DNA of 64,000 bases, from NCBI GenBank assembly GCA_964430565.1, contig CAYSFD010000024.1:46276-110275 (forward strand), read 5' to 3'. Positions 58,032 to 64,000 of this stretch are shown in pieces. The first letter of the stretch is position 1. Every line of letters begins with the position of its first letter. The notes below the pieces were generated by a model. That model searched no databases. It was not told where the DNA came from and saw only the letters and a program-made list of their open reading frames with translations. A program made the translations under genes and the position numbers. Source of the DNA: VBDM01 sp964430565 (GTDB lineage: Bacteria; Pseudomonadota; Gammaproteobacteria; Burkholderiales; SG8-39).

Positions 58032-59116
58032 GGCTGGCGCTCTTCGGCGAGCGCGGCGAGCTGCTCGGCCTGGTGCTCGTCGAGCAGCGAGCGCACTAAC
58101 TGGGAAAGATCGCCGTCCATGATGTCGTTGATCTTGTATAGCGTGAGGCCGATACGGTGGTCGCTAACCCGTCCTTGCGGAAAGTTGTACGTGCGGATCC
58201 GCTCGGAGCGGTCGCCCGAGCCGATCAGCGATTTACGAGTCGCTGCTTCCTTCGCCTGCTGCTCGCGCAGTTGCTTGTCCTTGATTCGTGCCGCGAGCAC
58301 CGCGAGCGCCTTTTCCTTGTTCTTGTGCTGCGAGCGCCCATCCTGGCACTCCACCACGATTCCCGTGGGCAGGTGCGTGATCCGCACTGCCGAGTCGGTC
58401 TTGTTGACATGCTGGCCGCCGGCGCCCGAAGCGCGATAGGTATCGATGCGCAGCTCCGCCGGACTAAGCACGACTTCGCCAATCGCGTCGGCTTCGGACA
58501 GCACCGCTACCGTGCAGGCCGATGTGTGGATGCGCCCTTGCGTCTCGGTCGCAGGCACGCGTTGAACGCGGTGACCTCCGGACTCGAACTTGAGCTTGGA
58601 GTAGGCGCCTTGCCCGATCACGCGGGCGATGATCTCCTTGTAGCCGCCGAGATCGCCCGGCGACTCGGAAATCACCTCCACCTGCCAGCCCTGGCGCTCG
58701 GCATAGCGCGCATACATGCGGAAAAGATCGCCCGCGAACAGCGCCGACTCGTCCCCTCCCGTTCCCGCGCGGATCTCGAGAAAGATATTCCGCTCGTCGT
58801 TCGGGTCCTTCGGCAGAAGCTGCTGCTGCAGCTGCGCTTCGAGCGCCGCAAGCCGCTCGCGGCCGGCCTTGATCTCGCTCTCGGCGTAGCTTTTCATCTC
58901 CGGGTCGGCGAGCAGCACCTGCGCCTCGGCGACCCCCTGCTCGGTGTCGCGGTGCTTGTTGAAGAGTTCGACGATGGGCTCAAGCCTGGAGTGCTCGCGC
59001 GAGAGCTTGCGGAACTGCTCCATGTCGCGCGTCGCGTTTTCCGAGGATAGAAGCGCGTTGATATCGCCAAGCTGCTGGCGCAATTGATCGAGTTTTAGCG
59101 CGATACTGGCCTTCAT
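58028..59116 (-). CDS. prfA: peptide chain release factor 1
   Basis: RF1 terminates translation at UAA and UAG. The 362-residue protein has the GGQ loop ASGAGGQHVNKTDSAVRITH, the stop-codon recognition PxT motif in HRVQRVPATETQGRIHTS (PAT), and a typical N-terminal helical domain. It lies 23 bases after hemA, the usual hemA-prfA-prmC operon of proteobacteria. Confidence 0.98.
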   Translation of the reverse strand: MKASIALKLDQLRQQLGDINALLSSENATRDMEQFRKLSREHSRLEPIVELFNKHRDTEQGVAEAQVLLADPEMKSYAESEIKAGRERLAALEAQLQQQLLPKDPNDERNIFLEIRAGTGGDESALFAGDLFRMYARYAERQGWQVEVISESPGDLGGYKEIIARVIGQGAYSKLKFESGGHRVQRVPATETQGRIHTSACTVAVLSEADAIGEVVLSPAELRIDTYRASGAGGQHVNKTDSAVRITHLPTGIVVECQDGRSQHKNKEKALAVLAARIKDKQLREQQAKEAATRKSLIGSGDRSERIRTYNFPQGRVSDHRIGLTLYKINDIMDGDLSQLVRSLLDEHQAEQLAALAEERQP

Positions 59117-59139
59117 ACGGCTCGAGCCGGACGCGCGAG

Positions 59140-60390
59140 CTAATCGCGCGCGCGCAGGTGGTACAGGCGCGATACGAGCGCTTTGAGCGACTCGTCTTCC
59201 TGGCCGCCCTGGTTGAGCGCCTCGGTGGGAGCATGCATGAGCTTGTTGGTCAGACCGTGCGAGAGCGCCTCCAGGACCGCCTTGGGATCGTCGCCCCGGG
59301 CGAGCATCCGCGCCGCGCGCTCGACTTCGCCGCGCCGCGCCTCCTCGGCCGACTCGCGCAACTGGCGGATCAGCGGCACCATCTCGCGCGTCTTCATCCA
59401 GTGCAGGAAAGAACCGACTTGGGAGTCGATGATGACTTCAGCCTGCGCGACCGCGGACTGGCGGGCGTCGACACCCTCGCGCACTGTCGCCGCGAGGTCG
59501 TCGATGGTGTAGAGAAATACGTCGTCCATCATCGCCACCTCGGCTTCGATGTCCCGGGGCACGGCGAGGTCGACCATGAACACAGGGCGATGGCGGCGCG
59601 CGCGCACCGTGCGCTCCATCGTGCCCTTGCCGATGATCGGCAGAGAGCTTGCGGTGCAGGAAACAACGATGTCGAATTCGGGCAGGCGTTCGGGCAGATC
59701 GCGAAGCTCCAGCGACTCCGCGTTGAACCGGCGCGCCAGCGTCTCGGCTCGCTCCAGGGTGCGGTTCGCAACCGCCATGCCGCGCGGCTGTTGCGCGGCA
59801 AAATGCGTCGCGGCGAGTTCGATCATTTCGCCCGCGCCGATCAGAAGCACTTTTTGCTCGGCAAGGCTGGGGAAAATACGCGCGGCGAGCTTCACCGCCG
59901 CGGCCGCCATCGAAACGACATTGGCGCCGATACCGGTGTTGCTGCGCACCTCCTTCGCCACGGCGAAGGAGCGCTGAAACAGCTTGTTGAGCAGCGTTCC
60001 CAGCGTGCCGGCAGATTCGGCTACGCGAACCGCTTCCTTCATCTGACCCAGGATCTGCGGTTCGCCGACCACCATGGAATCGAGGCCCGAGGCGACCCGG
60101 AACGCGTGCCGAACTGCTTCGCCCTGCGGATGCGTGTAGACGTAGGGCTTCAGCTCCTGGGGCTGAACGCGGTGATAGCCTGCGAGCCATTCGAGCGCCG
60201 CCTGCGGCTCACCGAGCGCGCAATAAAGCTCGGTGCGATTGCAGGTGGAGAGGATCGCGGCTTCCTTGACCGGTTCGCGCAGAGTCAACTCCGAGAGCGC
60301 AGATCGAAGGCTCTCGGCGTCAAACGCAACTCGCTCGCGGATCGCGAGGGGCGCTGTCTGGTGATTCAAACCGAGGGTAAAAAGCTGCAT
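59140..60390 (-). CDS. hemA: glutamyl-tRNA reductase
   Basis: HemA reduces glutamyl-tRNA to glutamate-1-semialdehyde, the committed step of C5-pathway tetrapyrrole synthesis. The 416-residue protein shows LGLNHQTAPLAIRERVAF, the catalytic Cys in AILSTCNRTELY, GEPQILGQMKEA, the NADPH loop VLLIGAGEMIELAA, and a C-terminal dimerisation helix. The ATG at 60390 follows a TATAAT box. Together with hemB-lacking neighbours, the window holds hemA, hemC, hemD and hemF. Confidence 0.97.
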   Translation of the reverse strand: MQLFTLGLNHQTAPLAIRERVAFDAESLRSALSELTLREPVKEAAILSTCNRTELYCALGEPQAALEWLAGYHRVQPQELKPYVYTHPQGEAVRHAFRVASGLDSMVVGEPQILGQMKEAVRVAESAGTLGTLLNKLFQRSFAVAKEVRSNTGIGANVVSMAAAAVKLAARIFPSLAEQKVLLIGAGEMIELAATHFAAQQPRGMAVANRTLERAETLARRFNAESLELRDLPERLPEFDIVVSCTASSLPIIGKGTMERTVRARRHRPVFMVDLAVPRDIEAEVAMMDDVFLYTIDDLAATVREGVDARQSAVAQAEVIIDSQVGSFLHWMKTREMVPLIRQLRESAEEARRGEVERAARMLARGDDPKAVLEALSHGLTNKLMHAPTEALNQGGQEDESLKALVSRLYHLRARD

Positions 60391-60418
60391 GGCGCAGGTT
60401 CGTAAAAGGGCGGCGGCT

Positions 60419-60424
60419 ATTATA
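60419..60424 (-). promoter_or_regulatory. -10 element of the hemA promoter
   Basis: A perfect TATAAT on the minus strand, 28 bases before the hemA ATG. No good -35 hexamer lies 16-18 bases upstream, so the promoter may depend on an activator or extended contacts. This supports hemA having a start separate from cheW. Confidence 0.4.
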
Positions 60425-60523
60425 GCCCAGGCGATTCAGCATCTTGCGGCGCGGCAAACGCTTCGATGCGATGCAGCCCCTCGAGGCGTTGCGCCCGGCC
60501 CGCCGGGCGGCAGGCCGCCGTCT

Positions 60524-61030
60524 TTACGCCGTGGCTGCGTCCACGAGTTCCATGTCCGAGCTGGTCATCAAGCGCTCGATATCCACCAGTATCAGCATGC
60601 GCTCTTTCTCCACTCCCAGCCCCATGATGTAGGTCGTGTCGAATGCCGCCGAGAACTCAGGCGCCGGCTTGATCTGCTCCGGCGCAAGCGTGAGCACGTC
60701 CGAGACGGCGTCCACCACCACGCCCAACACTCGTCCGGCCAGGTTGAGGATGATCATTACCGTAAGCTCATCGTACTTCGCTTCACCGAGGTTGAACTTC
60801 AGCCGCAGATCCACCACCGGCACGATCGTACCGCGCAGGCTGATTACCCCCTTGATGAACGCCGGTGCGTTGGCGATCGCCGTGGGCGCTTGCCAGCCGC
60901 GGATCTCCTGCACCTTCAGGATGTCGATGCCGTACTCTTCGGTACCCAAGCGGAACGTCAGCAACTCGCGGCCTTTACCTTTGGCCAGTGCGCTGGATTC
61001 GCCCGCCGCAGTCTGCATTGTCTGAGTCAT
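60524..61030 (-). CDS. cheW: chemotaxis scaffold protein CheW
   Basis: CheW couples chemoreceptors to CheA. The 168-residue protein has the CheW beta-barrel motifs LTFRLGTEEYGIDILKVQEI, FIKGVISLRGTIVPVVDLR (conserved NLRG-like ISLRG) and GVVVDAVSDVL. The N-terminal 20 residues are a polar extension. GGGAGAAG precedes the ATG. It is the last gene of the che block in the window and is separated from cheB by a 178-base gap that contains the orphan receptor tail at 61126-61185. Confidence 0.95.
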   Translation of the reverse strand: MTQTMQTAAGESSALAKGKGRELLTFRLGTEEYGIDILKVQEIRGWQAPTAIANAPAFIKGVISLRGTIVPVVDLRLKFNLGEAKYDELTVMIILNLAGRVLGVVVDAVSDVLTLAPEQIKPAPEFSAAFDTTYIMGLGVEKERMLILVDIERLMTSSDMELVDAATA

Positions 61031-61125
61031 GATCGCTTCTCCCAATCGATAGGTCCGGTTACCAAATAAGGGATCCCCTCCATACTGCCCTAGATTGAGA
61101 CTGTTTCCACGTCTGAAACAGCCTC

Positions 61126-61185
61126 TCAGAACTCCTTCCACTCGCCATCACCGTCATGATTCTCATGTTGGAAAACATTACTCAC
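61126..61185 (-). pseudogene. orphan EWKEF micro-ORF, probable remnant of a chemoreceptor 3' end
   Basis: Between cheB and cheW a GTG-started frame of 19 residues reads MSNVFQHENHDGDGEWKEF and stops at 61126. It ends with the same pentapeptide, EWKEF, that closes the chemoreceptor at 63822; in receptors this tail tethers CheR and CheB. At the DNA level the last 18 bases differ from that receptor only at third positions and one upstream base. The most likely reading is a leftover of a deleted MCP gene (MCPs often precede cheW or cheR). A functional micropeptide cannot be excluded. Confidence 0.5.
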
Positions 61186-61208
61186 CCCCAGAATCTTATC
61201 CGAAACAA

Positions 61209-62255
61209 TTACTGCGTCCCCACGGTGACCGAGCGCAGGATTTCATCCGCCATTTCCTCGATCGAAACGATCGCGTCCACGCAGCCGGTATCGATGGCGG
61301 CTTTCGGCATTCCAAACACGACGCAACTGTCGCGGTCTTGCGCGAGGATACGGGCACCCGTCTCCTTCAGAGCGCGTACTCCCGATTTCCCGTCGGCTCC
61401 CATGCCGGTCAGTATCACGCCGACGGTGTTTTTTCCGGCTATCTCCGCAATCGAATGGAACAGCACGTCCACGGCGGGGCGATGACGGTTCACCGGCGGA
61501 TCCTGGTCGAGCGACACGACGAGATGTTCGCCCTTGCGGGCCAAGCGCATGTGCATGTCACCGGGCGCGATATACGCGTGCCCGCGCAGAACTCGCTCGC
61601 CCTGCAGGGCTTCGGTCACGGTGATCTTGCACAGGCCGTCCAGCCGCTTCGCAAACATCTGGGTGAACATCTCAGGCATATGCTGCACCACTAAAACAGG
61701 AGGGAACGTATCGGGAAGCTGCGTTAGCACGTCCTTCAGCGCCTCGGTCCCCCCCGTCGAGGCGCCGATGGCAACGAGTTGCCCGGGACGAAACGTCGAT
61801 TTGGCCGGACTCGTTGGTGATCGGGACTGATCACGCTCACCGCGGGCGCGCCGCAATCCCGCGCTCGCCGTGGCGCGCAGCTTCTCGACGATCATCTCCC
61901 CGTAGTGGGCGAGATCCTCGGAAGTTTGGGCGACCGGCTTGGTGACGAAATCGACGGCGCCCAGCTCGAGCGCGCGCAGGGTTGTTTCGGCGTTCTTCTT
62001 GGTGAGTGAGGAAACCATCAGCACCGGCATGGGCCGCAGCCGCATGAGGTTCTCGAGAAACGTCAGGCCGTCCATGCGCGGCATCTCGACATCCAGCGTC
62101 AGCACGTCGGGGTTGAGCGCCTTGATTTTATCGCGCGCGATGTACGGGTCGTGGGCTACGCCGACGACTTCGAAGTCGTCATAGCCGCCGATAATCTCGC
62201 TCAGCATCTGGCGCATGAGCGCTGAGTCGTCAACGATCAGGACTTTGGTTCTCAT
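61209..62255 (-). CDS. cheB: chemotaxis response regulator / protein-glutamate methylesterase CheB
   Basis: CheB demethylates and deamidates receptor glutamates when phosphorylated by CheA. The 348-residue protein has a receiver domain (phospho-Asp55 in LTLDVEMPRMDG) and a C-terminal methylesterase with Ser in VAIGASTGGTEAL, His in VVQHMPEMFTQMF and Asp in GMGADGKSGVRAL. A linker rich in R and S (about 132-152) joins them. It follows cheD by 2 bases. Confidence 0.97.
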   Translation of the reverse strand: MRTKVLIVDDSALMRQMLSEIIGGYDDFEVVGVAHDPYIARDKIKALNPDVLTLDVEMPRMDGLTFLENLMRLRPMPVLMVSSLTKKNAETTLRALELGAVDFVTKPVAQTSEDLAHYGEMIVEKLRATASAGLRRARGERDQSRSPTSPAKSTFRPGQLVAIGASTGGTEALKDVLTQLPDTFPPVLVVQHMPEMFTQMFAKRLDGLCKITVTEALQGERVLRGHAYIAPGDMHMRLARKGEHLVVSLDQDPPVNRHRPAVDVLFHSIAEIAGKNTVGVILTGMGADGKSGVRALKETGARILAQDRDSCVVFGMPKAAIDTGCVDAIVSIEEMADEILRSVTVGTQ

Positions 62256-62257
62256 GC

Positions 62258-62878
62258 TTACTTGAAAAGATCCGCGTCACCGCTGACCCGAAGATGCTCC
62301 AGCCGCTCCGCATGATTGCGTTCGCGCGTCAGGATGGTGTCGTTCTTCAGCGTTTTCAACCGCTTCACCAGCACCCGCCCCGTGTGTGTAAAAAAATAGA
62401 CCTTGCTCGGATGCGGATTGCCCAGGTCCTCGGCGAGGATAGGAATTTTTTCCCGGCGCAGGTAAGTCTGGGCAAAATGCGCATTTCGTTTGCCGATGTC
62501 CGACATCCCCTGCATGACCCGTCCGGCGCCGAACAGCTTTGCTTCCAACTTGTCGCGGCGGGCTCCCATACCGATCAGATTGTTGATCAGCACTTCCATC
62601 GCATAGGCGCCATAGCGCGCCGAGTTGGAGAGCGGGCTGTCGGGATCGCCGCCGTGTTCCGGGAGCATGAAATGATTCATTCCGCCGATCTGCGTTGTGG
62701 AATCACGCACACATGCCGAAACACAGGAGCCAAGCACGGTGACGATCAGCATGTCCCGTTGCGTCACGTAGTACTCGCCAGGACCGATTTTTGCCGCAGT
62801 GGCATTGAACTCCCGGTCGACATACAGGATCGGTGCTCCGGCGCTGCGGCTGCCGTCGGCGGAACGCTTGTCGCTCAT
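62258..62878 (-). CDS. cheD: chemoreceptor glutamine deamidase CheD
   Basis: CheD deamidates receptor glutamines. The catalytic Cys-His pair lies in VTVLGSCVSACVRD and GGMNHFMLPEHGG, with the Thr/Gly loop AKLFGAGRVM later. The 206-residue product starts at ATG 62876-62878, preceded by GGAG; a TTG nine codons upstream is less likely. It lies 45 bases after cheR in a cheR-cheD-cheB order common in betaproteobacteria. Confidence 0.95.
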   Translation of the reverse strand: MSDKRSADGSRSAGAPILYVDREFNATAAKIGPGEYYVTQRDMLIVTVLGSCVSACVRDSTTQIGGMNHFMLPEHGGDPDSPLSNSARYGAYAMEVLINNLIGMGARRDKLEAKLFGAGRVMQGMSDIGKRNAHFAQTYLRREKIPILAEDLGNPHPSKVYFFTHTGRVLVKRLKTLKNDTILTRERNHAERLEHLRVSGDADLFK

Positions 62879-62923
62879 CGCAGACGCTCCGATCCGGTCC
62901 GGCAAGCAAGAGGTTCGCGACTT

Positions 62924-63817
62924 CTACGCATGGCGGTATACAGTCCGTCCGCAAGACCGGAACAAATCGACCGCGTGGAAATAGCTTTCCGAATGGCCCG
63001 CGAACAGCAAGCCCTGCGGTTTGAGCACGCGGGCGATCCGGGTGAGCACCTGGTACTGGGTCGGCTTGTCGAAGTAGATCATGACGTTGCGGCAAAAGAT
63101 GCAGTCGAAACTCTCGCGCAGATCCCAATTGTCATCGCGCAGGTTGTTCCTTTTGAACGTAACCAGCGCCCGCAACTCGGGCCTGACCTTGACATAGCCC
63201 TCGCGTGCGCCGGAGCCGTTGAGGAAAAAACGCCGCAGCCGTTCGGGCGACAGATCCTTCACCAATTCCCGCGCGTAGATCGCTTCGCTCGCTCGCTGCA
63301 ACACCTCGCTGTCGAGATCGGTGGCGAGTATTTTCACCGGAGGCCAAAGGGTCCCGTATACCTCGCAGGCGATCATCGCCATTGAATAAGCCTCTTCGCC
63401 GGTCGATGCTGCCGCACTCCACAGCATCGCTCCAGATCCTTGGTGCAATCCACGCAGATGCTCCGCGAGCACGGGAAAGTGATGCGGCTCGCGGAAAAAC
63501 GCCGTCAGGTTCGTTGTCAAGGCGTTGACGAAATTCTCCCACTCGGGATGGTCCTCGCTCCGCAGCAGCGCAAGATAGCTGCGGAAGTCGGGCAGGCCAA
63601 GCGCGCGAAGCCTGCGCGTCAGCCGGCTATAAACCATCTCGTGCTTGCTGTCGTTGAGTCGGATGCCTGCACGGGCGTAGATCAGTCCGCGCACCTCGTT
63701 GAAGTCGGCGCGGGCATAGCCGAACTCGCGATCACGCTCCAGTGGGGCAGCCCCTGAGCCCAGATTGCCGGCAGTGTTCACGACGGCTTCGCGCTGACGG
63801 ATTCGTTCCATCGTCAT
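62924..63817 (-). CDS. cheR: chemotaxis protein methyltransferase CheR
   Basis: CheR methylates receptor glutamates with SAM. The 297-residue protein has an N-terminal helical CheR_N domain (about 30-90: YSRLTRRLRALGL), then the methyltransferase with NLTAFFREPHHFPVL, WSAAASTGEEAYSMAM (SAM loop), ILATDLDSEVL and FDCIFCRNVMIYFD. CheR's beta-subdomain should bind the EWKEF tail of the adjacent receptor. The ATG at 63815-63817 lies 4 bases after the receptor stop. Confidence 0.96.
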   Translation of the reverse strand: MTMERIRQREAVVNTAGNLGSGAAPLERDREFGYARADFNEVRGLIYARAGIRLNDSKHEMVYSRLTRRLRALGLPDFRSYLALLRSEDHPEWENFVNALTTNLTAFFREPHHFPVLAEHLRGLHQGSGAMLWSAAASTGEEAYSMAMIACEVYGTLWPPVKILATDLDSEVLQRASEAIYARELVKDLSPERLRRFFLNGSGAREGYVKVRPELRALVTFKRNNLRDDNWDLRESFDCIFCRNVMIYFDKPTQYQVLTRIARVLKPQGLLFAGHSESYFHAVDLFRSCGRTVYRHA

Positions 63818-63821
63818 GCTT

Positions 63822-64000
63822 TCAGAATTCCTTCCATTCGTCCGGTTCGCCGCGGTTGACCGCGGGAATCGCCGGCTCGGGCCGCTGCGCGCGCTGCTGC
63901 GCCGCCACGGTCCTTGGCGCCGCGCCCGGTTGCACCCGCGGGGCCTTGGGCGCCGGGCGCACCGGCGCCGCGATCGCTTGCGTGCCGCCCGCAAACTTGA
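63822..64000 (-). CDS. methyl-accepting chemotaxis protein, C-terminal tail (rest beyond window)
   Basis: The last 58 codons of a minus-strand gene that begins outside the window. The tail is a flexible Ala/Pro/Arg-rich linker (about 45 residues, starting KFAGGTQAIAAPVRPAP) ending PDEWKEF. A C-terminal xWxxF pentapeptide on such a linker is the CheR/CheB docking tether of high-abundance chemoreceptors (NWETF in E. coli Tar/Tsr). The stop lies 4 bases before cheR. The signalling domain itself cannot be seen here. Confidence 0.85.
   Translation of the reverse strand, partial: KFAGGTQAIAAPVRPAPKAPRVQPGAAPRTVAAQQRAQRPEPAIPAVNRGEPDEWKEF

Noticed and set aside
60493..60508. GC-rich palindrome downstream of cheW as an intrinsic terminator
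   Set aside because: Stem loop of only two unpaired bases and no U tract on the minus strand.
61126..61230. CheB with a frameshifted C-terminal EWKEF extension
   Set aside because: CheB already ends normally at 61209 with a family-typical length; no slippery site is seen, so a receptor-gene remnant is the simpler explanation.

Overview
The window reads as a GC-rich chromosome segment of a betaproteobacterium (Burkholderiales/Nitrosomonadales-like; the family cannot be fixed from the sequence alone). Supporting signs are the trpE-trpG-trpD-trpC order, the miaB-phoH-ybeY-corC-lnt run, glyQ-glyS-gmhB-plsC, lptD-surA-pdxA-rsmA, argH/algZ-algR-hemC-hemD-hemX-hemY, hemA-prfA-prmC-grxD, a 'classical' trimeric porin ending in Phe, and a Coq7-type ubiquinone hydroxylase. 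Almost all of the window is core genome, densely packed, with many 4-nt stop/start overlaps that imply translational coupling. No IS element, prophage, CRISPR array or rRNA operon is visible. No gene-free stretch exceeds 300 bases; the longest are about 180-240 bases and are described where they hold something.

Layout. 1-1.65 kb: end of an M23 peptidase and anmK. 1.7-5.35 kb (minus): rplM-rpsI, then argC-DUF6776-bactofilin-erpA. 5.4-7.2 kb: OsmC, coq7 and a Phd/VapC toxin-antitoxin pair. 7.3-8.7 kb: porin with promoter and terminator. 8.8-12.9 kb (minus): trpEGDC preceded by a previously unlisted trp leader peptide with four Trp codons. 12.9-15.0 kb: FAD-linked oxidase and rpe. 15.1-18.9 kb: apaG, mltA, dsbC, a ubiquinone monooxygenase. 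18.9-24.5 kb: tRNA-Met, a small secreted protein, miaB-phoH-ybeY-corC-lnt. 24.5-30 kb: glyQS, gmhB, plsC, a YgjP-like metallopeptidase, gloA. 30-36.2 kb (minus): lptD-surA-pdxA-rsmA plus an unknown gene. 36.3-40.4 kb: amgK-murU-pepP-ubiH. 40.5-44.7 kb: dusB-fis-purH-purD. 44.7-45.45 kb: a small accessory island (DUF6883 + DUF4926) flanked by two gene fragments. 45.5-50.4 kb: hemF, an aldo/keto reductase and hemY-hemX-hemD. 50.4-54.6 kb: hemC, algR, algZ, argH. 54.6-56.8 kb: Ser/Thr kinase fused to a cNMP-binding domain, fructosamine kinase. 56.8-60.4 kb (minus): hemA-prfA-prmC-grxD. 60.5-64 kb (minus): MCP end, cheR, cheD, cheB, an orphan EWKEF micro-ORF, cheW.

How the genes fit together. Three pathways recur. 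Cell-wall and envelope: M23 peptidase, MltA, AnmK, AmgK, MurU (peptidoglycan turnover and recycling to UDP-MurNAc), bactofilin, Lnt, LptD, SurA, GmhB, PlsC and porin. Tetrapyrrole synthesis: HemA, HemC, HemD, HemF, with HemX and HemY. Aerobic ubiquinone: Coq7 plus two UbiH-type flavin hydroxylases.

The most noteworthy points are the trp leader peptide/attenuator candidate, the DUF6883-DUF4926 putative toxin-antitoxin island set between broken gene ends at purD/hemF, the orphan receptor-tail pentapeptide between cheB and cheW, an aldo/keto reductase lacking the catalytic Asp, and the AT-shifted 3' half of glyS.
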